Source: Adineta steineri (taxonomy: Eukaryota > Rotifera > Eurotatoria > Adinetida > Adinetidae). From it: a DNA stretch of 64,000 nt. The notes below the pieces were generated by a model that saw only the letters and a program-made list of their open reading frames with translations, was not told where the DNA came from and searched no databases. Below, one piece after another: positions 21,904-32,893 of this stretch (within the stretch, counting starts at the first letter, position 1; the number at the start of each line of letters is the position of its first letter). The stretch is taken from the NCBI GenBank assembly GCA_905250115.1, contig CAJNOI010000030.1, forward strand, positions 2,070-66,069, read 5' to 3'. A program made the position numbers and the translations under genes.

Positions 21904-22768
21904 TAGAATCATGCAGACAGGTGAGGTAAACACGTCACCGGCTGCATAGAAAATATTTTTTGTGTAATAGCACCTCGTTGCGGACACAGTCCACTCTATG
22001 GAACGCCTCTCTGTCCATTAGACAAAGTAGCATCTTTAGGTGAGAATTTCCTAAAACCACACATAGTCAAGCCTGTTAGAGCATAACATGATACTTCAGA
22101 ACTCTTTCGATCGACTTAAGAAAAAAACTACGAGAAAGATTGCCAACTGATTGCATAGGTGCTTTCGCTGCACGAAACCTTTGTCTTACGAGCTTCTATC
22201 AGATGTTGCTGAGTTGATTATGCTCAGCCAGAAATCAGAAACTGAGTCAGAATACTTAAGTTTGACACCTGGACCACGCTCTGATGAGATGAGAATCATA
22301 CTTGTATGATCAGAGGGGCTAGGGAGGATCCAGTGTGCCCTGAAGGATGAGTGAGTGATAGGCAAACGTGAAACGTGACATAGGGCGATGCTCAACGAGA
22401 CTTATAGCAAGTAAAATAGCAAGACCAGATCGACATCGGTATACAAGGTTCTTTTCTCGATAATGTTTTTGTTTGAGCGCAAAAAGACTGCAAAATCGCG
22501 TTTTTTACCAAAAAACTGGTACTTGTTTACATTGAGAGAGGCGTTGCCTATGGTCGAATTTATCCGCCACGGGGTGATATTGCACGAAAAATCTCTTTCA
22601 TGTAGTGGGCGCGGTGTTTCACACACGTATCTGCATGATTCAATCCTATGGCACCGTTTTCCGAGATATGGCTTCAGAAATTGAATTTTTTCGCTAGAAT
22701 GATCACCCAATTCTACGAAACAAAAAGTTTTTTATCCACACCCACCCCCAATGGAATTTGTATTCTAG
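21904..22768. other. Intergenic, no gene recognised
   Basis: GC is somewhat higher than in neighbouring spacers. A C-rich half of a telomere-like element (CCACACCCACCCCC) lies at 22737-22751, just before the first traced exon of the next gene. The missing 5' exon of that gene should lie here, but I could not identify it. Confidence 0.35.
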
Positions 22769-24431
22769 GCAATGATAATACAAGCGTTGTTCGGTCATTT
22801 GATGTAAGCTACCTAAATCAGGCTTATGATACCAGTAATACTCATGGTTTCTATCAACGAGATCACTTGTATGATACCAGTAATATCAATGGTTTCTATC
22901 AACGAGATCAATATTATGATGCCAATAACACCGATGGTTTCTATCACTATCAACATTCGGGATTTGGAAGTTCAGGACAAGCTGTTGAGTCTGGTGAGAC
23001 TGTAACAGTCAATACATCGACTATTTTTGAAACGAATGAATATCTGGACAAAACAGCCACGAATATTTATCGATCTTCTAGTCCACAGGTTGTTCGAGAA
23101 GTATTAACTCACGGTGATCATGGAGCTTACGGATCACATGAACAACTCATTTGTGTTCGATTTCTTCAACCACCAGAAGTTCCACCACCAGGAGTAATAA
23201 GATACACATATATATATGTTTATATATACAATCCGATGAATCTTTGTTTGATGATTTTAGCCACTGATTATCAGAGAAGTGCGTCCACCACAAGCAGCAC
23301 CACCGCCAACACTTGTCATAAACGAATGTCCACCACTTCCTGAAAAACTACCTCCACTTATCCTCCGTGAAGAACCACCAATACCGCCACCAATTATTCC
23401 CAGTGAAACAAGTATATAAAGAATTGAAGAAAATGTTTAAAACTAGATTCATTGCATTGATCTATATATTTTGTTTTATAGTTACTAAATATCTACCTGC
23501 CATACCTGCTCCAGCACGATCAGTTCTTATCAAACGTTATCCAGCTCTTCCAACAAGACCACGTAAAATATTATCTTCAGCTTTCTTTTTAGTTCTTTTT
23601 GTTTTGCTACTGTTTAGGCGATATTTTAATTGAGCGATGGCTTCCCTATGGGCCTCGACCTCAACGTGAAACAATCACATATCCGGCTCCTCCTGCTATA
23701 AGTTATCCAGAGCCATTTTTTAGGATTATCCAATATGAAGCTGGTCATGCATCCATACATCACCGATTTGAAACTCTTTTTGCTCGTGAAAATCCTGAAT
23801 ATTATCGAACTCGTTATGGGTCATCACTTTTAGATACAACAACACTTCTTCGACTGGCTCGTGAAGCTGGTGTTTCTGAAGATTTAGTATGATCTTTTAT
23901 ACAAAAAACGAACTATATAAAAATTATTTATTTCAGACACTCCCGCCAGCAGCACCACCACTAGTTCCAGGATATGGAGGTTTCGGTGGAACCCATGATT
24001 ATCATATGTATGGAGGGGGTAACCAATATTACCACGGATCTACACAAAACGGCATTTACCCACGCCCGTACCCTTACGCAGAGACATTGCGTGGACATGT
24101 TCTGCGCGGAAATATCGATGACGGAAATATCATGTCACGATTTAGTGAACACAGCGGTGGAATCCATGATGTTCATATGTTAGAAGGGGGTAACCGATAT
24201 AATCAACGCTCGTACCCTCACTCAGAGACATTGCGCGGACATGTCCTGCGCGGAAATGTCGATGACGGAAATATCATGTCACGATTTAGTGAACACATCG
24301 GCGGACATGTCCTGCACGGAAGTACTATTGGTTATGGACTAGCAAGTGGAGGCCAATACCTGCATGGTAAGACTTTTTTTTTAATATTCTACCCTTCCCT
24401 AAGACTTTCAGATTTTAACAGAGATAAATAG
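22769..24431 (+). CDS. Proline-rich repeat protein, 5' end not found
   Basis: Six exons in continuous frame: 22769-23193, 23261-23411, 23482-23562, 23618-23886, 23937-24366, 24412-24431 (TAG). The N-terminal exon has three tandem repeats of about 18 residues (pattern YDTSNTHGFYQRD) and Ser/Thr-rich sequence. The middle exons are Pro-rich with alternating hydrophobic/charged motifs (PPPG, LPEKLPPLILREE, RPLPT-like, ILIERWLPYGPRPQ). Exon 23618 holds a compact charged segment (HHRFETLFARENPEYYRT). Exon 23937 is Gly/Tyr/His-rich with two near-identical copies of about 50 residues (LRGHVLRGN.DDGNIMSRFSEH). The plan suggests a filament-forming or extracellular structural protein. I do not recognise a named family and assign no function. 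Confidence 0.6.
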
Positions 24432-25503
24432 GAAGTGTATTAAAATGAAAAAATAATTGCAGGAATGTGTGAGGATGTGGGTGAGGTTATTGATTTTGTA
24501 TCCATGCACACCCACGCCCACACCCTCAAGATGATTTAAACAAAAAAAAATAAAAAAAGATGAAGAAGATACAGACAACAACTTTAACAGAAATACAATA
24601 TAGTTACCGATACTAGACCGAATCCAAATCGAAAGTTTTAGAAAGTAGATGGAATAAAGCTCTTTTTATTCTTTTCAGTTATTTACATTATCGTGTAGTT
24701 GCATCGCTTCACGTCGACTAAGACCTTCGAAAACTAACAGAGAAATATATATATATATATATGTGTAGGTGAAACAATTTTAATCTTATTCATATAATTA
24801 GGATTCTTTTCACAATATGTGTTGTGGATTTTTTAAGTCGATGTTATCCCCAATTTACATGTTTATGTGATAAGCGTAGATATTTGTTTAAGATTAAAGA
24901 AAAAGAGAAATAGTCATTTCCTGACATCGCATTCACGAAGTTGAAGTAAACATAGTCTAGGACATATAAACTGATGATATAAAATTATTCATACGATACA
25001 ACTTTCAGTCACGACTTAACAAAAAAAATATTTTTTTATACAAATAGAAGGTGCTGCAATGAGTCGAAAAATTATCTATACACTTCCCAATTTTGTTTTT
25101 CTTTTTTGTGAACTCACATCTAAAAATGTGAGGGTAAATTTGAGGGTGAAGTTTTGGGTCCTCTCCCTCCCCCTCCCCCTCCCCCCCCTCCTTAACAAGA
25201 CAGGTTTCGATACTATCGAATAATAATTGGCGAAACGCAAACACGCTTTTTTACTCGTAGACTAGATTTTAACCGTTCATTGTATCTGTATCCCAAATAG
25301 TTTGTGAGCTCCACATTTTAGCCCCAAAGGGACTGTATTGACAAGTTTTTTGTTTTATCCTATAAAAATCAACTTCGAAGCTATACGATTGAATAAGAAA
25401 AAAGAACAAAAACTATAAAGAGTGTACGGATAAATTTTCGACGTAGTGCGGTCACACTCTGAAATCTAAAAATAATTAATTTAACATTGCTTACCACTTG
25501 TAG
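24432..25503. other. Intergenic with one hairpin and a C-rich run
   Basis: A telomere-like hairpin is at 24461-24534. A poly-C/CT run (CCTCCCTCCCCCTCCCCCTC) is at about 25158-25190. An AT dinucleotide run lies near 24748. No gene seen. Confidence 0.45.
24461..24534. repeat. Telomere-like hairpin element
   Basis: The left part contains GAGGATGTGGGTGAGG. The right part reads CACACCCACGCCCACACCCT then CAAGATGA, ending with the family's CTCAAGATG cap. The element starts 30 bp after the stop codon of the proline-rich gene. Confidence 0.65.
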
Positions 25504-26414
25504 TTAATCTTACGAGACTTTCACTTGATTTCATCTTATGATATTGAAATAGGTGACCATTACATAAGCAGTCAATCTTCTCGACCACGAGGATTCGATT
25601 TCTTTCATTACGGTCTGCTTCCAGCTGGTTGTAAGTATATCATTTTCATTACATATCCTAGTTACTTGTCTTATTTGCTTGTTAAAAATATTAGGGACTG
25701 CTGGTACGAGAATTCACGGAAGATTCGTAAGGCCTGGTAAGTGCATTCATATTATTTCTACTTGTTAAGTTTCATTAAACAAACAGCAAACTTCTCCTTT
25801 CCTGCATCATCACTGTGGTCGACTCGAACTGCCAGATACAAGGTGCAAGGTGTGAGTGGTCATACTACAAGTGCTAGTGTGGAATTGCTCGACAACAACG
25901 TATCTGTTCATTCTCGCACTATAACGGAGGAAGAGTACAAAAACGGTTAGTATAATCGATTCTTAAGCTATGACCTATGTAATCTTTTGTTAATTCATTC
26001 TATTGTAGCGAAGGTTTCTTCATCAGCTCCTAAATTGGCATGGGATGATTTCTTACAAGTCTTGCAAGTATTCATGTTAGGCAATCACCAGGAACAAGAA
26101 TTAGACATTAAACGCGCCTTCGACATTCTCGACCAATGCAGTAGAGGCCTCTACGGTCGGACAGTCAGTTTAGCAGACGGTCTGATTTCACCCGATGAAC
26201 TCCGGGCCTTCTTGTCAATCCTTACCGATGAAGTAATTTTTAATTTAATGAAAAGTTGAATTAATTTGTCTCTAATCATTGTTTATTTTAGTATCGTGTT
26301 GATCTTTGTGTTTTTCTGGCTGATACAGATGGATCTGGCCAAATCAGCTTGTCTGAATTCACCCGAATGGTCAAGTCGGGATTGGCAAGAGACATTATTT
26401 GCGAATGCATATAA
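25504..26414 (+). CDS. EF-hand calcium-binding protein, 5' end uncertain
   Basis: Exons 25504-25630, 25695-25736, 25787-25945, 26009-26232 and 26292-26414 join in frame (224 codons plus stop). The first ~110 residues form a beta-rich region I do not recognise (IGDHYISSQSSRPRGFDFFH, then TRIHGRFVRPG). The C-terminal ~115 residues hold an EF-hand pair: a degenerate first loop around DQCSRGLYGRTVSLADG and a canonical second loop (DTDGSGQISLSEF) split from it by the last intron. The second loop should bind calcium; the first has insertions and probably does not. No ATG is visible in the first traced exon, which follows a CACTTGTAG acceptor, so at least one upstream exon is missing from the model. 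Confidence 0.65.
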
Positions 26415-27058
26415 TCGTCTGAATGATAACTATTCGATGAACGTATTTTACGAGACTTTTTCAAATGCTTTTGTAGTGCATGCTTTTAAGTATAGATTAC
26501 ATAATAAAATTTATGAAAAAATTAAAATAGCTTTCATATGAAAAGAGAAAACTGCCTCATTTTTTCTCTATCTTCTTTCATTTCCATCCAGAGGTCAGTT
26601 GTCTTTTACACGGCTTTCGCATGCTATTCCACTCGGTGTTTTTGTCCTTAGACAAAAAATAGACCATAATTTCAAGCGTCACACGATGTGCTTCAATCTT
26701 GATTAAGGATCTCAGCAGATAGTATTGACTATCTAATACCATCGAACAAGTAAATATCTTTAGAATACCTTTAATCGTTGCTGATCGGCTTCCGAATTCT
26801 AAAAATTGAAGTTATATAAGACTCAGCGCACTGTTCTAATAAGAATTCTTATTGGTATTCATGAAATGGCAGCTACATAATATAATATTGTGTGCGATTG
26901 ACATATACGTTATTATGATTTATCTTCGCAATCTTGTATGGATTGGTGTATTTAACAAATTTATTTCAAAATAGTTACACGAGGATCGTTTTGATCTTCC
27001 TCAAGAGTTTGAAAAAGCTTCCAAGATACTTCTGATTGAATCGATTAATCACTATTAT

Positions 27059-27083
27059 GGGTGGGTGTGGATGTGGGTGTGAG
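27059..27083. repeat. One-sided telomere-like tract
   Basis: GGGTGGGTGTGGATGTGGGT has no C-rich partner nearby. The 22 bp around GTGTGAGAAAGCTGCCATAA that overlap its right end recur with one mismatch at 27249-27270. Confidence 0.5.
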
Positions 27084-27709
27084 AAAGCTGCCATAATCCA
27101 GATTTCATGTCCGCTACGACAATCATCAGATGGCTTGACATGCAGAAGAGTCTCGACTCAATTCAATATGAATCAAATCAAGAACAATCACCAGGTAACC
27201 ACAGTGAAGTCAATCACCATGATCACAAGTGACTACATGTCGCAGTGGTGTGAGAGAGCTGCCATAATCTAAAATTTCCTACTTGAATGTGTTCGATTGA
27301 TTGGATGAGGGATGCGTTTGTAACGCTTGTGGTTGTAGTCCATATAATCGTATAAAGCCAGTAGTTATTGAAAGAAAAGTATGCTTGTTCAAGAGTTATA
27401 ATGGTTGAGAGTAGTTACTCACATAATAAGCGCAGTGGTTGAGTTTGGATAGTAAAAATGATTTTTGTTCTAATGTGCTATGCTCTTTTATAGTAGAGTA
27501 TGTGTGAGAAGATAAGAGATGGGACGTAGGACTATGTTTTATGACGTATGTGTTGTTTTGTTGTTGAACACCATATTGGGAGAGATCACTTTGAGATAAA
27601 TATCTATGGAATAGATGTGAGAGAATGGAATTACGAAGAATCTGTGTGAGATATGCTGATATGCGTCTTGTCTATGGCATGAATGTCGATGAGGATTATT
27701 TGTCGATCC

Positions 27710-27936
27710 TTAACCCTCGCAGTACCAGTCGGGATCATTTTTGACCCCTATATTCAAATTGAATGTATTTTTAAAAGTAACAAAGTGTGAATAAATGTAG
27801 TTTTCATTTTTCGTAGAAGTTAAATAGATCATTGTTTTGGCATCATCTGTGCGAAATCCGATGTAAAAGTCTCACAACTTCACTTCGAAGAACACTTGCA
27901 GTTAAAGCATAAAAAGGCTGGTACTACAGGGGTTAA
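27710..27936. mobile_element. piggyBac-type MITE with TTAA ends
   Basis: The 227-bp unit starts TTAACCCTCGCAGTACCAGT and ends with the inverted copy (ACTGGTACTACAGGGGTTAA with small differences). TTAA at both outer edges is the hallmark target site of piggyBac, and CCC-starting terminal repeats fit that superfamily. It has no coding capacity, so it would have needed a transposase in trans. Confidence 0.72.
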
Positions 27937-28070
27937 TCTCTCTTACATGCATTTTTCCGTTTTGTGTTAATAAACCTTTTTTATTGGGATAATCGAGTTT
28001 TCCAAAATTATCCCACGGAACATCATCGGAGATAGAATAGCGAGCATAATCACTCCATTTTTCTAGATTC

Positions 28071-28130
28071 TTGAGGGTGACAATGAAGGTGTGAGCATCT
28101 ATTTATCTTGTCAACACTCATAGTCTCATC
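28071..28130. repeat. Degenerate telomere-like hairpin
   Basis: TTGAGGGTGACAATGAAGGT begins the left side. A weak complementary CAACACTCATAGTCTCATC lies on the right. The cap is conserved; the arms have decayed. Confidence 0.35.
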
Positions 28131-29530
28131 GATTCACAAAACTAATCGATGTATCTTTGAAATTTATCTTTTTCTTTCATTTTATTATCAAGAAAAAAAT
28201 GAATAAAATGATTGCTCGATCAGTAGAGATTGTCTTCGAGATCAAGATCACGATCGTTCTCACAAAGAGTAAAAGTGAAGTAGTGAACGGTTCATATTTG
28301 ATTGTAAATGAACATACACAAACAAAGTCTCTTAATTTTCTCTTATCATTCTATCGAACCTTGATATGTCACACTGTTTAAATAACTTCTAAAGATGAAG
28401 ATAAAATTTTTATTTGTTCTCTAAGATTGCGATTCATGATTTCAGTATGGTATTGGTTTATTAAGTCTGGCCCATTCTTTTTCAATTTCAAGATATTTGA
28501 TTCGTAGTATATTCCGTTTTCTCGCCACAGCTCTGGCGACACTTCTTCCACATGTACCTCTCAATCATAACCTTTGTCTCTGGTATACGGCGCTATGGCC
28601 TTGTTATATAAGTTCGAACATCTGTTTCTCTCCTCGTCATTGTAATGGGGTCGAACAAGATGTCAAACAACAAATTGAATAAACTTATCAGTGGATTTAC
28701 TACCAACAAAGAATGATTTCTTCTCCACTGGTATGAAAAAAATGACAACATAAAATGCAGGTATACTAGAAGGAGTATAAAGAGCAGTTGTGCGTTCGGA
28801 AAGTTCTTGTTTCTCCGTTGATGTAAAGCAGATGATGGATGGTAGATGCGATGTAAAGGCATTTGATTTGTAGAATCTGTTTTATGTTAATAGAATATGT
28901 ATTCTATGAATAAATGTGACGGGTTTATATACGATCGATTCTCCTCTTTCTTTCTTTCTTTTGACATATCTGCTTCGTCATCATTACAAGGCCTGTAGAC
29001 AAAAATTGCCTTGTCATATTTTACTCGACTAAAGTACGAACAAGTACTTTGTCAATGAAAATAACGTTTAGTAGAGTTCAAGACTAGGCATGCATCAGTT
29101 CTAGTTTTTAACTTGGAATTGAAGGAAAGGGTAAGAATTGGAGTTGGAATGGGTGGGAATTGACTGAAGTTGGAATTGGAATTGACAAAAATTGGAACCG
29201 AGTCGGAATTGAATGAGGTCGTATTCTGTGCCAGACTTATTTGATATTCTTGTGAAAGAAATAGTATCAGCGTATTTCATAAATAAATAGAGAATAGTGC
29301 TACTGTTTTCTTGTATATTTCTATCAATTATCTAACAAAAGACAAGTCCCATGGTTTCTGATTACAGTTTTCTCCATATTGAGATGTTTTCTCAAATACG
29401 TGATGGGAATTATCCACTATGCCAGTTTCGATCGTCTCAAAAACGATAATTGCTCCTCCATATGTTATGTTTGGTAATTATATTTTTTTTCTATTGAGTA
29501 TTAATCATAGCAAAACTCGGAACGGTAGTA

Positions 29531-30348
29531 TGGGGGTATTAGTAATTCACGCGAACACCCAACTTTGTAAAAGCGCACATAGGCCAATGCTACGAACACC
29601 CACTTTGTCCGACTTTTAGAAGAAATAAACCGTCAACAAAGGCTAAAAAATGACCCCTTCAACACGAACACTCAAAATCTTCCTTATAGTCCGAACAAAA
29701 ACCAAAGCATTCTGTCACGAACACCCACAGAAACATTCGCTCCATCCACTGGTATATGATTCGAATACTTTTAGACGAATCATTAGTTTGAAAAAACTCC
29801 AAAACACTAAGTTACGTTTACAATAAACTTCAATAACCGAAAAAATAATTATATCATGCTGCAAAAAAATTCCTTGATTTTTTCAAAGAATCGTCTTTAA
29901 ATACCTTGAAAAATACATATTCTGCCTCAGTCCATCGAATTCTATCGAACCAGATATGAAAATTGTATTTAAAAAATTTTTCAATTTTTTCAGTTATTGA
30001 AGTTTATTGTAAATATAACGTAGTGTTTTGGAGTTTTTTCAAACTAATTATTCGTCTAAAAGTATTCGAATCATATACCAATGGATGGAGCGAATGTTTC
30101 TGTGGGTGTTCGGACAGAACGCTTTGGTTTTTTGTTCGGACTATAAGGAAGATTTTGGGTGTTCGTGTTGAAGGGGGTCATTTTTTCGTCTTTGTTGACG
30201 GTTTATTTCTTCTAAAAGTCGGACAAAGTGGGTATTCGTGGGTGTTCGTGAGCATAACTTTCCAAGTTGTGGGTGTTCGTAATATTCACCTATGTGCGTT
30301 CTTACAAAGTTGGGTGTTCGTGGTGTTAGCGCAAATTACTAATACCCA
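29531..30348. mobile_element. Large foldback element
   Basis: Two inverted arms, about 29531-29848 and 29979-30348, flank about 130 bp of unique AT-rich DNA. The outer ends are GGGTATTAGTAATT and AATTACTAATACCC. Inside each arm the 9-mer GAACACCCA (or its complement TGGGTGTTC) recurs several times. The right arm is longer, because it carries extra TGGGTGTTCG-containing sequence. No open reading frame of note, so it is a non-autonomous foldback or MITE-like element. Confidence 0.75.
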
Positions 30349-31441
30349 TTATTTCTTTATATAGAACAAAATATAGTAGATAAATTAATAAATATTAAAA
30401 TACGTCGGGCATTTTTTACTTTCATTAGAATCGGTTAAATGTCATCGAAAATCTGAAGACACTATTGCGTAGTTCTTAACGAACTAAAACTGGTTTGTAT
30501 TGTATGATGAACCAAAAAGTTTCAATGATAAAAAAGTTTTTTAGCGAAAAAACGACTTCATCATCTGTTTGGTGAAGATTTGTTCGGATCCGTTTCAAGT
30601 TCGTCAACTTCTTTGTGTCATAGAATTATTTAGCAATCGAATATTTCAACATTAAAGTATCTCCGAAAAGAATCTAAAATCAGAATAAAAAACTATGGAG
30701 AACAATAAAGAATGTGCATATAAACAAATAATGCAAATATTGATAGGCAAAAAGAAATTACATTTATAAAAAAAATAATCTTGTTGATATGAATTTATTC
30801 TTTTGTTTCACTTTTTCTTATACTTCTCACTTAACCGATAATGCTTTTTTTTATTATAAATAGATCATTATATCTTCTACACAATATATTATATATCTAT
30901 ATTGACAATTTATTTCTATTTCTTTTTTGTCGTATGACTTATAATTCTTTGTTGAATTTTTCCTTCTATTTTTTTTCAATTCAGCCTCACGTGAAATGCT
31001 TCAACTTAATTAACTGTTTCTTTTTGTCGTATTACAAAAAAATTGTATTTAAAGAGCCAAATAAATTGAATAGAACAAATAATAATTCAATATTTATACA
31101 TTCTTCTACTTTCTTTACCTTTCTGCATCGAACTTTGGTCGAGAATAGGAAGAGAACAGATATAACAAGTCATCATATAAAGCCACTCTACATAACACGA
31201 ACGATGGCGAAATAGAAAAGTGCGGTTTGCGAACGTAATTTTCAAGAGGAAAAATAAGAAGAGAAAAAATATCATATTTATATTTGTTTATTTTTCTTTC
31301 CTTCGTATTTAGCTGTGCTTAGTGAATATTTGCCTAACGTTCTCTTCGATGGTCACATGATATATATTCAAAGGCACTGAAGAAAAGAGTATTATTGTTT
31401 CATTTGTTATTTGTAAGATATTCCTGGTGTTTTAATCTATC

Positions 31442-31591
31442 AGGAGTCAATCAGCAACGACAAATTCAACAAAGTATCGTAGATTAGATGATTCAGAAAT
31501 AGAAGAGCAAACTCTACGAAAGTTAAATGATCATATTGATGAAATAGACTTCTCAAATTATTCTTGCAATGATGATATGAAGAATTTTTAG
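31442..31591 (+). pseudogene. Small coding relic, copy 2
   Basis: The 50-codon frame (SQSATTNSTKYRRLDDSEIE, then EQTLRKLNDHIDEIDFSNY) is open to TAG at 31589-31591, but the start codon seen in copy 1 is AGG here. It keeps the 36 bp missing from copy 1. It may instead be an internal exon of an unrecognised gene. Confidence 0.45.
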
Positions 31592-32039
31592 AATGAAAAG
31601 AAAGTGCTGCATATATAAAAGATATACTAATATGGGTACTAGCACAACTGCTCCAGAGCTTTGCAAATTCATTTCGGTGTTTTGCATAAGTCTCAATGAG
31701 ATTAAGTTAATTCAAATAAGCGCTCATGAGTGTGGGTGTGGATTAAGGAGAACTCACTAGCAAACAAACCCTCAATCTACATCAAAACATATTTTCATTG
31801 AAAAAATATCATGAAAATCGTTTCGATTTTGTAATTGAAATTAACGAAATCAATTCTCAATTTTTATCCAATCATTTTAGATACCTCATCAGTTTTACTA
31901 GTAAGATCTTTTCACAACAAAATTCTTTTTAGATTTCTTCTACTATCGAACAATGTGTTTATTATCATCGAATCATTGAGTTTATATCTAAAACAGTAGA
32001 TAAGGAGATCTTCATTTCTTTAACTTTCGATACAAAGAC

Positions 32040-32606
32040 ATGGCAATGGCAAACAAAAAAACACAATGTTTTTCATGTAACAAAGAAAAAATAACATATC
32101 CTTGTGAAGGATGTTCAAAAAAATTTTGTTTAACACATTTAACAGAACACCAACAAATATTAAATGAAGAATTAAATCATATTATTAATGATTATGATGA
32201 ATTTAAACAAAGAATTAATCAACAAAAACAAAATCCACTAAATCATTCATTAATAAAACAAATTAATCAGTGGGAAACAAATTCAATTGAAATAATTCAA
32301 CAGAGAGCACAAAATTGTAGAGAAATTGTCATCAAATATTCGCGAAGATTTATTACTGACATTGAAAAGAAATTTAAAGATTTATCTGAGCAAATAAAAC
32401 AAATTCATGACGAAAATGAATTTAATGAAATTGATTTGAATTATTTAAGAAATCAATTAAAAGAAATTACAGAAGAATTAAATAATTCATCAAATATTTC
32501 TATTCAACAAGATTCACAATCGTTTATTAATGAAATTTCAATTATTTCAACAATAAGTAAGTTTTTAAGAAACAATTTCTATAAAAATAACTCTCATTTC
32601 CTATAA
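32040..32606 (+). CDS. B-box / coiled-coil protein, second copy, 3' end unresolved
   Basis: The ATG exon is 517 nt to a GTAAGT donor at 32557, exactly the length and phase of the first exon at 14894-15410. It encodes the same B-box (CFSCNKEK, PCEGCSKKFCLTHLTEH) and coiled coil. No NHL exon follows. Instead, after 237 bp and a 100-N gap, a TPR array appears in the same orientation. Either the exon now splices to the TPR exon, making a B-box/TPR chimera, or the NHL exon was lost and translation reads through the donor to TAA at 32604-32606 (188 residues). Confidence 0.65.
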   Translation: MAMANKKTQCFSCNKEKITYPCEGCSKKFCLTHLTEHQQILNEELNHIINDYDEFKQRINQQKQNPLNHSLIKQINQWETNSIEIIQQRAQNCREIVIKYSRRFITDIEKKFKDLSEQIKQIHDENEFNEIDLNYLRNQLKEITEELNNSSNISIQQDSQSFINEISIISTISKFLRNNFYKNNSHFL

Positions 32607-32793
32607 AATTATGTTGAAAACGTATAATATAAAGAAAAGTGACGACGAAGAAGATAAAACAATTGAGAATATTATTGATTTATTTATTAATCAAATAAGT
32701 AGCAGTAATATTAATAGAAGTAGACAATTTAATTTATTGATAGATATGAAATAAAATTTTATAAAAGAAAAATTTTCTTCAAATTTTCAAAAA

Positions 32794-32893
32794 NNNNNNN
32801 NNNNNNNNNNNNNNNNNNNNNNNNNNNNNNNNNNNNNNNNNNNNNNNNNNNNNNNNNNNNNNNNNNNNNNNNNNNNNNNNNNNNNNNNNNNNN
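32794..32893. other. Assembly gap, 100 N
   Basis: A 100-base run of N, probably a scaffold gap of unknown true size. It interrupts the region between the second B-box exon and the TPR array, exactly where the gene structure needs to be resolved. Confidence 0.95.

Larger units (their letters stand above)
26415..29530. other. Intergenic 3 kb with transposon remnants
   Basis: No gene is supportable. Contents: a one-sided telomere-like tract at 27059-27083, a piggyBac-type MITE at 27710-27936, a degenerate hairpin at 28071-28130, and a run of GGAATTG-type short repeats at 29095-29215. The next foldback element begins at about 29531. Confidence 0.45.
30418..32606 (+). repeat. Segmental duplication, copy 2
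   Basis: Same order of landmarks as 13565-15445: ACTTTCATTAGAATCGGTTA start, T-rich spacer, the small relic, a telomere-like stretch and the B-box exon. It carries insertions relative to copy 1, mainly near 30830-30910 and 31930-32030. The duplication starts about 70 bp after the end of the large foldback element. Confidence 0.75.

Noticed and set aside
22402..22710. Open frames on both strands upstream of the proline-rich gene
   Set aside because: Neither connects in phase to the exon at 22769 by a usable donor, and neither has recognisable domains.
29095..29215. GGAATTG short repeats as a possible satellite
   Set aside because: Units are irregular in length and few. It looks like simple-sequence drift, not an array.
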